DNA from: Streptomyces pacificus
GTDB taxonomy: Bacteria > Actinomycetota > Actinomycetes > Streptomycetales > Streptomycetaceae
Assembly: GCF_011766325.1 (NCBI RefSeq)
Contig: NZ_BLLG01000029.1
Coordinates: forward strand, 1-36,356
Length of the DNA: 36,356 nt
Direction: 5' to 3'
Shown: in pieces, positions 16,345 through 23,417 of the stretch
How the letters are laid out: the number at the start of each line of letters is the position of its first letter
Numbering within the stretch: position 1 is the first letter of the stretch
The notes under the pieces: model-generated
What the model was told of the DNA's origin: nothing
What the model saw: only the letters and a program-made list of their open reading frames with translations
Databases searched by the model: none
Program-made: the position numbers and the translations under genes

Positions 16345-17919
16345 CTACGCCGTGCGCTCGGCGGTGATGAAGACGAAGGAGCCGGTGCCCGACTGCTCGC
16401 GGATCGTCAGGCCCGCGTCGGCGAGCCATTTCGCGATCTCGTCCGGCTCGAACAGGAGCATGCCGGCGGGGCGGCTCGGGAAGAAGTGCGAGCCCTGGAA
16501 GTAGCGGTCCACCGGGTCGTCGGCCCAGCGGAAGGTGAGCAGAGTGAGGGAGCCGCCGGGCCTGAGGACCCGGCCGATCTCGGCGATGGCGATGTCCGCC
16601 TGCTCGGGGAAGGCCTGCAGGGCGTTCCAGCAGTTGACCGCGCCGAAGGTGGCGTCGCCGTAGGGCAGCGTGAGGGCGCTGGCGACGACAGCGGGTACCT
16701 TCGGCAGGGCGCGGCGCAGGGCGGTGAGCATGGGCAGGGCGAGGTCCTGTGCGATGAGCCGCTCGGTGCCGACGGCCCGCTGAAGGACGGCGGTCCAGCG
16801 GCCGGCTCCCGCGCACAGGTCGAGCACGGGGCCGTCGACGGGCCGGGTGCGGGCGAGGAGGTAGGCGTCCTCGTCGGCCGGGGTGACGGCGTCGTCCCAG
16901 TTCAGTCCGGCGATGCGGAGGAACGCCGGGCGCAGCACCGTCTCGTAGTAGACGCCCATGCTCGGCATGGCGGCGAGCTTCTGCAGCAGGTCGGCGGTGT
17001 CGTCCTCCTCGGAGGCCTGTGAGCCGGTAGCGCCTCGGGAGAGGTCGAGCAGGCCCTGGGCGAGGGGGAATGCGGTGGCGCAGGCCCGGCAGCGGACGCT
17101 GTCGGTGTAGTCGAGGCCGCCGTCGCAGGAGGGGCAGCGCAGGGCGCCGGCGTATCGGGCGAAGGCCTGCGGGCCCGGCTCGCCGGCGGTCTCGGGCGCG
17201 GTCTCGGCGGACTGCGCGGCGGGTGCCGGGTAGGAGGTCTCCCGTGCCGCGCCGTGGCGCACGGCCCAGTAGGCCTTCATACCGGCGTATGCCAGCACGG
17301 TGCGGGTGTCGTTGTTCCAGTTGGCGGTGATCTGCTCGGGGGCGAGCGCCTCGATCGACGCCTTGTCGAAGCCGCGTTCCTCCTCGTCGAGGTTCCAGGC
17401 GGCGGGCGAGGGCCAGCAGCGGCCGAGGTCGGGGTCGTCCGGGTCGAGTGCGCGCAGGGCGCGCTCGAGGCGGGTGAGGTCGTGCTCGTCGAGCAGGAGT
17501 TCGTCGGCGCTGGCCGCGGTGAGGATCCGCGCGCGGTCCTCGGGGAAGTGCGCGAGGAGGTACAGCAGGGCGGTGGCCAGGGGCGTTCCCGCGCCGCTGC
17601 CCGCGAGGAGTTCCAGGTAGCGGTCCAGGCCCCGGTGGACGGCGGTCCGTATGGGGCCGTCGCCGGCCGGGTGCTCCCGGTACTCGGACTCGGCGAGCAG
17701 GCCCAGCAGCACGGCCAGGTGGCCGGCGCGCCTGGCGTCGGCGCCGTGCAGCGCCGCCACGAGGGCGGGGGTGTGCTCCGCTGCGCCGCCCAGGGGGCCC
17801 TCGGCGGACCAGACCGTGCCGGCCAGACGCAGGAACTCCTCGGCGAGCCGCTCGTCCGGGGCCGCGGTGAAGGCGGCGAGGAGGTCGGCGGCTGCCGGGG
17901 ACGTCATGGGGTGGGTCAT
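16345..17919 (-). CDS. methyltransferase with helical N-domain and zinc ribbon
   Basis: A 524-aa multidomain protein. Residues 1 to about 215 are all helical with repeated Leu/Ala patterns, like an armadillo/HEAT-type domain. Residues about 235-270 hold a zinc ribbon (CPSC near 238 and CRAC near 253), similar to the Trm112-like ribbon fused to some methyltransferases. Residues about 340-524 form a class I SAM domain: VLDLCAGAGRWTAVLQRAVG, then LIAQDLALPML, GAVNCWNALQAFP and 'IGRVLRPGGSLTLLTF'. It acts on a small molecule or a carrier-bound one; the helical domain may dock the partner. ATG 17919 follows GAGAGAGGA. It starts 16 nt after the thioesterase stop, so the two are cotranscribed. Confidence 0.85.
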   Translation of the reverse strand: MTHPMTSPAAADLLAAFTAAPDERLAEEFLRLAGTVWSAEGPLGGAAEHTPALVAALHGADARRAGHLAVLLGLLAESEYREHPAGDGPIRTAVHRGLDRYLELLAGSGAGTPLATALLYLLAHFPEDRARILTAASADELLLDEHDLTRLERALRALDPDDPDLGRCWPSPAAWNLDEEERGFDKASIEALAPEQITANWNNDTRTVLAYAGMKAYWAVRHGAARETSYPAPAAQSAETAPETAGEPGPQAFARYAGALRCPSCDGGLDYTDSVRCRACATAFPLAQGLLDLSRGATGSQASEEDDTADLLQKLAAMPSMGVYYETVLRPAFLRIAGLNWDDAVTPADEDAYLLARTRPVDGPVLDLCAGAGRWTAVLQRAVGTERLIAQDLALPMLTALRRALPKVPAVVASALTLPYGDATFGAVNCWNALQAFPEQADIAIAEIGRVLRPGGSLTLLTFRWADDPVDRYFQGSHFFPSRPAGMLLFEPDEIAKWLADAGLTIREQSGTGSFVFITAERTA

Positions 17920-17935
17920 GTGCGGGGGTCCTCTC

Positions 17936-18703
17936 TCAGGATGGGGCGGACGCGGACTGCCGGGCCCGCTCGGTGCGGCCCGTGAGCTGCCCGGACACCG
18001 CCCGGGCGAGCTCCGCCGTGTTCCCGGGCCCGGTCAGGTAGAAGTGGCCGCCCGGCAGCACCCGCAGGGTGCTGGGGCCGGTGGTGTGCTCGGCCCACGC
18101 GCGGGCGTCCCGGGCCGGCACCAGCGGGTCGGCGTCGCCCAGGAAGACGGTGACCGGGCAGGACAGCACATGCCCCGGGTCGGTGTACGTCTCGAACGCC
18201 CGGTAGTCGCCGCGGATCGCCGGGAGCAGCAGGCGCAGCAGCGTCTCCTCGCCGGGCGAGCGGGTCGGTGTGCCGCTGAGCCGGTCGATCTCCGCGAGGA
18301 TCCCGTCGTCGTCGCGCAGATGCACGGCTTCGTGGCGGTGTCGCGAGGGCGCGAGCATCGCCGAGGCGAAGAGGTGGACGGGGGCGGGGCCGGTCGCCTG
18401 CAGCCGGGCGGCGATCTCGTACGCGAGGACGGCACCGAGGCTGTGCCCGAGCAGGGCAAGCGGCGCATCACGCAGCGGAAGCAGCGACGCCGTGATATGA
18501 CCGGCCATCAGCTTCAGGTCGCCGAGCGGGGGTTCGGCCAGCCGGTCGTGGCGGCCCGGGTACTGGGCCGCCAGCACCTCCACGCCCGGTCCGAGCGCCT
18601 CGGCCAGCGGGAGCCAGGCATGGGCGGAGCCCCCCGCGTGGGGAAGGCACAGCAGGCGGACCGCTCCCGGGGAGGCGGTCCGCAGCGTGCGGATCCAGCT
18701 CAC
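17936..18703 (-). CDS. type II thioesterase
   Basis: A 255-aa alpha/beta hydrolase of the stand-alone thioesterase type that clears or releases acyl groups from carrier proteins of NRPS or PKS systems. Diagnostic features are LLCLPHAGGSAHAWLPLAEA at residues 17-36, the nucleophile elbow LALLGHSLGAVLAYE with Ser at about 92, the Asp in TVFLGDADPLVP, and the catalytic His in VLPGGHFYLTG near 222. The GTG start overlaps the acyltransferase stop as GTGA, so translation is coupled. Its presence implies a carrier-protein pathway. The only carrier domain in the window is the one fused to the adenylation domain at 30030-31898, though others may lie outside. Confidence 0.92.
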   Translation of the reverse strand: MSWIRTLRTASPGAVRLLCLPHAGGSAHAWLPLAEALGPGVEVLAAQYPGRHDRLAEPPLGDLKLMAGHITASLLPLRDAPLALLGHSLGAVLAYEIAARLQATGPAPVHLFASAMLAPSRHRHEAVHLRDDDGILAEIDRLSGTPTRSPGEETLLRLLLPAIRGDYRAFETYTDPGHVLSCPVTVFLGDADPLVPARDARAWAEHTTGPSTLRVLPGGHFYLTGPGNTAELARAVSGQLTGRTERARQSASAPS

Positions 18704-19947
18704 GGGGAGATCGTCTCCACGCTGGGCTTGGCCGATGCCTTGCCGAGGCGCTCACGCAGCCGCATGGCGGGGCTCTCGACGAGGTAGTAGCTGGCCGTGG
18801 CGAGGACCACGGAACCGCCCAGGGTGACGGCGAGCAGTTCCAGGAAGCCCCCGGCGTCGAAGAGGCTGCCGTGCCAGTAGTAGATGACGGCGATGTGCCA
18901 CAGGTACAGGCCGTAGGAGATCCGGCCGAGGAAGCGCATCACCGGGTTGCTCATCACGGCGACGACGAAGCGCGAGGGGTTGGGCACCGTCACCGGGGCG
19001 ACGAGCAGCAGGCCGAAGAGGGTGTACAGGAGGTGCTCCGTCAGGCCGCCGGCCATCGACGGGTAGTCGGCGTGGCCGGGCCGGCCGATCGGGCGGACGC
19101 AGGCGAGAAGGTAGACAAGGGCTGCGAGGCCCCAGCACCACACCGGCTTGTTCTGCACGAAGCGGTAGAACGCCGGAGTGCTCTTCGGGGCGACGTCGGC
19201 GCCCGCGGACAGGGCGGCGAGGCCCATGCCGACGGCGATGAACCCGAGCCATTTGGGCGGCCACTCGTTCTGGACGGGGTACGCGCCCAGGGAGGGCAGG
19301 AAGGTGTAGGCGGCGTACGCGAAGCCGACGACGACCAGCGGGCTCAGGCCCCACAGGATGCGCCGCACCCGTGCGCCCGGGTCGGCGGTGCGGCGGGCGA
19401 ACCTGTCCAGCGCCCAGGCGAGCAGCGGCAGGGCGGCGTAGAAGGCGACCTCGGTCGCCAGGGTCCAGGTCTGTTCGAGGCCCCGGCCGACGAGGCGGGC
19501 GTCGATCTGGTAGACCTGCAGCAGCAGCACGGGCCGGACGACCTGCCAGATTCCCTGCACGGCCTCGCGGTTGAGGGTGAGCAGCGCGACGGCGACCAGC
19601 ACCCAGTAGGCGGGCAGTGTACGCAGCGCGCGGCGCCAGAAGTAGGGCTTGATCTCCGGCTTGCGGGTGCCGGCGATCGTCGCGAGGGCGAACGGCCGGT
19701 AGAGCAGCATGCCGGAGAGCACGAAGAAGATGGGCAGGCTCACGTGCAGCTGCTGGAGCATGACGCCGAGGAACCCGTTGGGTTCCCGGTCCATGAATCC
19801 GACCATGCCGGAGCTGAACGCGACGTGTGTGACGAGCACTCCCATGGCCGCGACCCCGCGCATTCCCTCGAGCTCCGGGAAGAACCGGCGCTCGGTGGTG
19901 CGGGTGCCGCTGACGGCCGCGGGAGATCTGGTTGTGGTGATGGCCAC
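18700..19947 (-). CDS. membrane acyltransferase, acyltransferase-3 family
   Basis: A 415-aa integral membrane protein with about ten helices that O-acylates sugars, macrolides, lipids or other products using acyl-CoA. The family signature is near the start: FFPELEGMRGVAAMGVLVTH, with Arg and His separated as in the R...H active pair. Further motifs are 'LPIFFVLSGMLLYRPF', QTWTLATEVAFYAALPLLAW, and FLGRISYGLYLWHIAVIYY toward the end. The frame runs upstream to 20100, but that part translates a heptamer repeat. I chose GTG 19947 because AGGGGG lies 5-6 nt upstream on the minus strand. It is the first gene of the operon acyltransferase-thioesterase-methyltransferase-oxidase, with promoter element copy 4 just upstream. 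Confidence 0.88.
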   Translation of the reverse strand: MAITTTRSPAAVSGTRTTERRFFPELEGMRGVAAMGVLVTHVAFSSGMVGFMDREPNGFLGVMLQQLHVSLPIFFVLSGMLLYRPFALATIAGTRKPEIKPYFWRRALRTLPAYWVLVAVALLTLNREAVQGIWQVVRPVLLLQVYQIDARLVGRGLEQTWTLATEVAFYAALPLLAWALDRFARRTADPGARVRRILWGLSPLVVVGFAYAAYTFLPSLGAYPVQNEWPPKWLGFIAVGMGLAALSAGADVAPKSTPAFYRFVQNKPVWCWGLAALVYLLACVRPIGRPGHADYPSMAGGLTEHLLYTLFGLLLVAPVTVPNPSRFVVAVMSNPVMRFLGRISYGLYLWHIAVIYYWHGSLFDAGGFLELLAVTLGGSVVLATASYYLVESPAMRLRERLGKASAKPSVETISP

Positions 19948-19982
19948 CGGACCGACCCCCTGATCAGCGAAGAGACGGGACC

Positions 19983-20024
19983 AGGGTTCCGGGGGCCGCT
20001 TCGGGACCGCATCTTGCGTATTGC
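19983..20024 (-). promoter_or_regulatory. recurrent GCA-N7-AGA promoter element, copy 4
   Basis: On the minus strand GCAATACGCAAGATGCG begins at 20024, inside the palindromic frame ACCGCA...TGCGGT. The -10 position, at the same spacing, reads AACCCT (19983-19988), a weak match. The predicted leader to the acyltransferase GTG is about 30 nt and includes the AGGGGG ribosome site. Confidence 0.6.
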
Positions 20025-20059
20025 GGTGTTGGCCGGGGGCCGGCCGGGGAGGGAACGCG

Positions 20060-20115
20060 GCGCACTGCGCACTGCGCACTGCGCACTGCGCACTGGGCAC
20101 TGGGCACCGGGCACC
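20060..20115. repeat. heptamer tandem repeat, eight units
   Basis: Eight consecutive 7-nt units: GCGCACT five times, then GGGCACT, then GGGCACC twice. The stepwise change along the array suggests slippage plus point change. It lies between copy 4 of the promoter element and the 36-bp palindrome, upstream of the acyltransferase operon. Phase-variable or regulatory spacing is possible. Confidence 0.9.
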
Positions 20116-20131
20116 GGGGACGACTGGGGCC

Positions 20132-20167
20132 GGGAGCGGTACGGGTCCCGGGACCCGTACCGCTCCC
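20132..20167. terminator. 36-bp perfect palindrome after the SRPBCC gene
   Basis: GGGAGCGGTACGGGTCCC (20132-20149) is followed directly by its exact reverse complement (20150-20167). It lies 70 nt past the SRPBCC stop on the minus strand and about 110 nt upstream of the acyltransferase promoter element, so it most likely terminates the YCII-SRPBCC unit. As a perfect spacer-less dyad it could also be an operator. Confidence 0.7.
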
Positions 20168-20236
20168 CGTGCTCGCCGTACTCGCCGCGCTCCCCGCGTC
20201 GGTCGTGCAGGCGTGCAGCCGTGCTCGCCGTCCGGC

Positions 20237-20713
20237 TCAGGCGCCGGCCAGGTGGTCCGCCAGGCAGTCGAGGAAGCTGTTCCAGCCCGCCTCGACCTCC
20301 GCGGTCTTCTCCGCCTCGACCTGGCCGACCTGCCGGAAGGAGAGCTTCGTGCCTCCCCCGTGGTCGGCGAGGCTGATCGTGGTCAGCTCCTCGGCCTCGC
20401 CGCGCTCGGCGCGCGCCGCGGCGTTCTCGTCGTTCGGGTCGACCAGGGTGAACACGAGGCGCTCGTCCGGCACGACCTCGCGGTAGACGCCCGTGAACGG
20501 GAACTCGCCGATGCCCTCGGCGGCCATGGTGGCCTTCCATGTGCCGCCGACGCGCACGTCGAGCACGACCGTGGCGGGGTCGGTGGAGAAGCCGCGCGGC
20601 CCCCACCACCGGGCGAACTGCCCGGGCTCGGTCCACGCGCGGTACACCGCGGCGCGGGGGGCATCGAGGACGCGGGTGACGGTGATCTCGTTCAGGGTCG
20701 TCGTGTCCGCCAC
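20237..20713 (-). CDS. SRPBCC (AHSA1-like) domain protein
   Basis: A 158-aa single-domain START/Bet v1-fold protein of the AHSA1-like group, which binds hydrophobic small molecules in a deep cavity. Typical features are the opening strand 'NEITVTRVLDAPRAAVYRAW' with 'EPGQFARWWGPRGFST', then GGTWKATM, the 'YREVVPDERLVFTLVDPND' strand pair, and the C-terminal helix VEAGWNSFLDCLADHLAG. The GTG start lies 2 nt after the YCII stop, so the two genes are cotranscribed and probably coupled. SRPBCC and YCII proteins often travel with an ECF sigma factor, but none is seen here. Possible roles are ligand binding, cyclase-like chaperoning of a reactive intermediate, or stress response. Confidence 0.88.
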   Translation of the reverse strand: MADTTTLNEITVTRVLDAPRAAVYRAWTEPGQFARWWGPRGFSTDPATVVLDVRVGGTWKATMAAEGIGEFPFTGVYREVVPDERLVFTLVDPNDENAAARAERGEAEELTTISLADHGGGTKLSFRQVGQVEAEKTAEVEAGWNSFLDCLADHLAGA

Positions 20714-20715
20714 GG

Positions 20716-21057
20716 TCAGGCCTCGGGGGCGTCGAACAGGGGGCGGACCTCGACGCCGCCGTCGTTGACGGGGACGATCTTGGCGATCTCGAGCGCGTGG
20801 TCGAGGTCCTTGGCCTCCAGCACGAAGGCGCCGCCGATGGACTCCCGGGTGTCGGCGAACGGCCCTTCGCCGACGGCGCCGTCACGGACGCTCCTGGCAG
20901 TGCCGGCCGGCTGCAGCGCGAGACCGTTGAGGATCTTGCCGCCGAGCTCCTCGACCTTGCCCGGGAACGCCTCGTGGGCCTCGAGCAGTTCCCTGGGGGC
21001 GTTCTCCCAGCCACCGGGGATCTCCGCCTCGTAGATGAAAACCGCGAACTGAGCCAT
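20716..21057 (-). CDS. YCII-related (DGPF) domain protein
   Basis: A 113-aa ferredoxin-like-fold protein of the YCII family. It has the family pattern 'MAQFAVFIYEAE' at the start, a middle DGAVGEGPFADTRESIGG corresponding to the DGPF signature (about 60-77), then FVLEAKDLDHALEIAKIVP and a terminal EVRPLF. Members are small dimeric enzymes or binding proteins; the reaction here is unknown. The ATG has GAAGGAGAG upstream. It is the first gene of the pair with the SRPBCC protein and is divergent from the SDR gene at 21292. Copy 5 of the promoter element lies 87-130 nt upstream. Confidence 0.88.
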   Translation of the reverse strand: MAQFAVFIYEAEIPGGWENAPRELLEAHEAFPGKVEELGGKILNGLALQPAGTARSVRDGAVGEGPFADTRESIGGAFVLEAKDLDHALEIAKIVPVNDGGVEVRPLFDAPEA

Positions 21058-21143
21058 CGGGCTCTCCTTCACTGCGTGACTGCCTGCGTGGTCCGGTGCA
21101 CTCCACGACGACGGCGTTGCGCAGGCGTGGTGTCCACACCTCC

Positions 21144-21187
21144 AGCCTCTCGGGCTCCACGGGAACGGCGCATCTTCCAGGTTGCGC
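21144..21187 (-). promoter_or_regulatory. recurrent GCA-N7-AGA promoter element, copy 5
   Basis: On the minus strand GCGCAACCTGGAAGATGCGC spans 21187-21168, with 5-bp GCGCA/TGCGC arms. The -10-like GAGGCT lies at 21144-21149, at the consensus spacing. It drives the YCII-SRPBCC pair, with a predicted leader of about 80 nt. Confidence 0.65.
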
Positions 21188-21241
21188 ACCCCTGTCGGCG
21201 CCGCTCGCGCCCCTGGGCGGCCGAGCGGTGCGCGGGCCCAT

Positions 21242-21285
21242 GCGCAATCCGGGAGATGCGCGTGCCGGTGCGCGGCCCCGACGCT
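21242..21285 (+). promoter_or_regulatory. recurrent GCA-N7-AGA promoter element, copy 6
   Basis: GCGCAATCCGGGAGATGCGC spans 21242-21261 and the -10-like GACGCT lies at 21280-21285. The SDR ATG begins 7 nt after the hexamer, so the predicted transcript is leaderless, which fits the absence of a ribosome site there. Copies 5 and 6 lie back to back in one divergent region. Confidence 0.7.
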
Positions 21286-21291
21286 GACCGC

Positions 21292-22044
21292 ATGACTGAC
21301 TTCGCGAACAAGACGTACTTCATCACCGGCGGCGGCAGCGGCATCGGCTTCGCCACCGCCCGTCGTCTGCTCGACGAGGGCGGTGGCGTGGTGATCGCCG
21401 GCCGCGACGCCGGCCGCCTCGACCGGGCCGTCAAGGAGCTGGACGGCGGCGACCGGGTGTTCGCCGCGGCCCTGGACGTGGCGCGCCCGGCCGAGCTCGA
21501 AGCGGCCTTCGAGCAGGTCCGCGCCCGCTTCGGCAGTCTGCACGGTGTCTTCGCCAACGCCGGCATCGGCCTCAACGCCCGTGCCGCGGACGTGACCGAG
21601 GAGGACTTCGACAGGGTCGTCGGCGCCAACTTCAAGGGCGCCTTCTTCACGGTGCAGAAGGCGCTGCCGCTGCTCGCCGAGGGCTCGTCGGTGGTCCTGA
21701 ACGCCTCCTGGCTGGTGCACCGCGGCATGGGCCCCGGCTCGGTCTACGCGGCCAGCAAGGCGGCCGTGCTCAACCTGCCGCGGAACCTCGCCCCGGACCT
21801 GGCCGAGCGCGGCATCCGGGTCAACGCGGTCACCCCGGGCCACATCCGCACCGGGATGTTCGACGAGGTCGCCCCGGTCGAGGAGGCCCGCGACTTCTTC
21901 CGCGGCCAGGTCGCGCTGGGCACGCTCGGCACCCCGCGGGACATCGCCGAGACGGTGCTGTTCCTGCTCTCGCCCCGGGCGGCGTACATCACCGGCCAGG
22001 AGTTCGTCGTCGACGGCGGCCTCGTCGGCTCCGTCCCGGCCTGA
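21292..22044 (+). CDS. short-chain dehydrogenase/reductase, FabG-like
   Basis: A 250-aa classical SDR for NAD(P)(H)-dependent interconversion of an alcohol and a ketone. TGGGSGIG lies at about residues 12-19, ANAGIG near 84, the catalytic Ser in VVLNASW near 141, and YAASK near 150-154. The end, ITGQEFVVDGGL, is the standard FabG-like C-terminus. The length is that of a single-domain member. The ATG has no Shine-Dalgarno sequence but sits where the predicted transcription start of copy 6 falls, suggesting leaderless translation. The acyl-CoA dehydrogenase follows 88 nt later on the same strand. The pair could perform successive dehydrogenations on an acyl chain or side chain. Confidence 0.92.
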   Translation: MTDFANKTYFITGGGSGIGFATARRLLDEGGGVVIAGRDAGRLDRAVKELDGGDRVFAAALDVARPAELEAAFEQVRARFGSLHGVFANAGIGLNARAADVTEEDFDRVVGANFKGAFFTVQKALPLLAEGSSVVLNASWLVHRGMGPGSVYAASKAAVLNLPRNLAPDLAERGIRVNAVTPGHIRTGMFDEVAPVEEARDFFRGQVALGTLGTPRDIAETVLFLLSPRAAYITGQEFVVDGGLVGSVPA

Positions 22045-22088
22045 CGACCTGCCCGACCCGACCCGCCGGCCGGCCTGCGGGCCCGATC

Positions 22089-22114
22089 TGCGCCCCGCCC
22101 CTGCGCGGGGCGCA
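22089..22114 (+). other. intercistronic hairpin between SDR and acyl-CoA dehydrogenase
   Basis: A 10-bp stem pairs 22089-22098 with 22105-22114 around a 6-nt loop (arms with GCGCCCCGC). It lies 19 nt before the acyl-CoA dehydrogenase start. It may attenuate readthrough or protect the mRNA end, changing the ratio of the two proteins. Confidence 0.55.
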
Positions 22115-22132
22115 AGACCACCGAGGAGAACT

Positions 22133-23296
22133 GTGATCGGCTTCCGGCTCGACGAGGAGCACGAGGTCCTGCGCGAGAAGGTGCGGGACTTCGCGCGCAC
22201 CGCCGTGGCCCCGGCCATCGGCGACCTCTACAAGCGGGACGAGTTCCCGTACGCCCTGGTGGCCGAGATGGGCCGGATGGGCCTGTTCGGGCTGCCTTTC
22301 GAGCGGGAGTACGGCGGCGGGGGCCGGGACTTCCTGGCCCTGTGCGTGGCGTTGGAGGAACTCGCCCGCGTCGACACCTCGGTCGCGATCACCCTTTCCG
22401 CCGCGGTCTCGCTGGGAGCCATGCCGATCCACCGCTTCGGCACACCCGAGCAGAAGGCGCGCTGGATGCCGGCGCTGTGCTCCGGTGAGGGTCTCGGCGC
22501 GTTCGGGCTGACCGAGCCCGGCGGCGGCACCGACATCGCCTCCCTCACCACAACCGCCGTGCGCGACGGCGGCGCGTGGGTGGTCAACGGCGCCAAGTCG
22601 TTCATCACCAACTCCGGCACGGACATCACCCGCCTGGTCACGGTCACGGCGGTGACGGGGGTCCGCGCGGACGGAAGGCAGGAGGCCTCGGCCATCGTCG
22701 TGCCCGCGGGCACGCCCGGCCTCGAGGTCGCGCCGAAGTACTCCAAGGCGGGCTGGAACGCGTCGGACACCCGGGCCCTGGCCCTCACCGAGGTGCGGGT
22801 GCCGGCCGGGAACCTGCTGGGGCGGGAGGGCCGCGGCCTGTCCCAGTTCCTGTCGGTGCTGGACGAGAGCCGGATCGCCATCTCCGCGGTGGGCGCGGGC
22901 ATCGCGCAGGGCTGTGTCGACGAGAGCGTCCGCCACGCCAAGGAGCGGGCGGCGTTCGGGCGCAGCATCGGCGCCCACCAGGCGATCCAGTTCAAGATCG
23001 CCGACATGGAGGTACGGGCTCACAGCGCACGGCTCGCCTATTACCACGCCGTGACGAAGATGCTGCGGGGGGAGCCGTTCGGCAGGGAGGCTTCCCTCGC
23101 GAAGCTCATCTCCTCGGGGGCGGCGATGGACAACGCCCGGGAGGCGACGCAGGTCTTCGGCGGCTACGGCTGCCTCAACGACTACCCGGTGGCCCGCTTC
23201 TACCGCGACGCCAAGGTGCTGGAGGTCGGCGAGGGCACGAGCGAGGTGCAGCGGATGCTGATCGCCCGCGGGCTGGGGCTGCCGGCCGCCGCCTGA
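22133..23296 (+). CDS. acyl-CoA dehydrogenase
   Basis: A 387-aa FAD-dependent acyl-CoA dehydrogenase of normal length that introduces an alpha-beta double bond into an acyl thioester. It has the N-terminal helical domain, then the middle beta domain with GAFGLTEPGGGTDIASLTTT (about 122-141) and 'GAKSFITNSG'. The C-terminal helical domain contains 'RAAFGRSIGAHQAIQFKIADME' and 'QVFGGYGCLNDYPVARFYRD', and ends in 'LEVGEGTSEVQRMLIARGL'. The Glu of the EGTSE segment is in the position of the usual catalytic base. The start is GTG 22133 after GAGGAG. The acyl-CoA ligase just across the convergent terminator could supply its substrate. In natural-product clusters such enzymes often desaturate carrier- or CoA-bound amino acyl groups. 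Confidence 0.93.
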   Translation: MIGFRLDEEHEVLREKVRDFARTAVAPAIGDLYKRDEFPYALVAEMGRMGLFGLPFEREYGGGGRDFLALCVALEELARVDTSVAITLSAAVSLGAMPIHRFGTPEQKARWMPALCSGEGLGAFGLTEPGGGTDIASLTTTAVRDGGAWVVNGAKSFITNSGTDITRLVTVTAVTGVRADGRQEASAIVVPAGTPGLEVAPKYSKAGWNASDTRALALTEVRVPAGNLLGREGRGLSQFLSVLDESRIAISAVGAGIAQGCVDESVRHAKERAAFGRSIGAHQAIQFKIADMEVRAHSARLAYYHAVTKMLRGEPFGREASLAKLISSGAAMDNAREATQVFGGYGCLNDYPVARFYRDAKVLEVGEGTSEVQRMLIARGLGLPAAA

Positions 23297-23373
23297 GCGG
23301 CGCGGAGCACCCCGGACAGGCCCCGGGCCGGGCCGGGGCCCACGGAGCGGAACCCCGCCGGCACGAGGCCCGT

Positions 23374-23409
23374 GGGAGGAGGGCACCTGCCGGCAGGTGC
23401 CCTCCTCCC
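23374..23409. terminator. 36-bp perfect palindrome, bidirectional terminator
   Basis: GGGAGGAGGGCACCTGCC (23374-23391) is followed directly by its exact reverse complement (23392-23409). It lies between the convergent acyl-CoA dehydrogenase (ends 23296) and acyl-CoA ligase (ends 23418). Confidence 0.85.
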
Positions 23410-23417
23410 TCGCGCGG

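Noticed and set aside
19950..20100. N-terminal extension of the acyltransferase to 20100
   Set aside because: It would translate the heptamer repeat as SAQCAVRSAQCA; GTG 19947 has a proper ribosome site and lies downstream of the promoter element.
20060..20115. CRISPR array
   Set aside because: The units are 7 nt, contiguous and without spacers; no cas genes are nearby.
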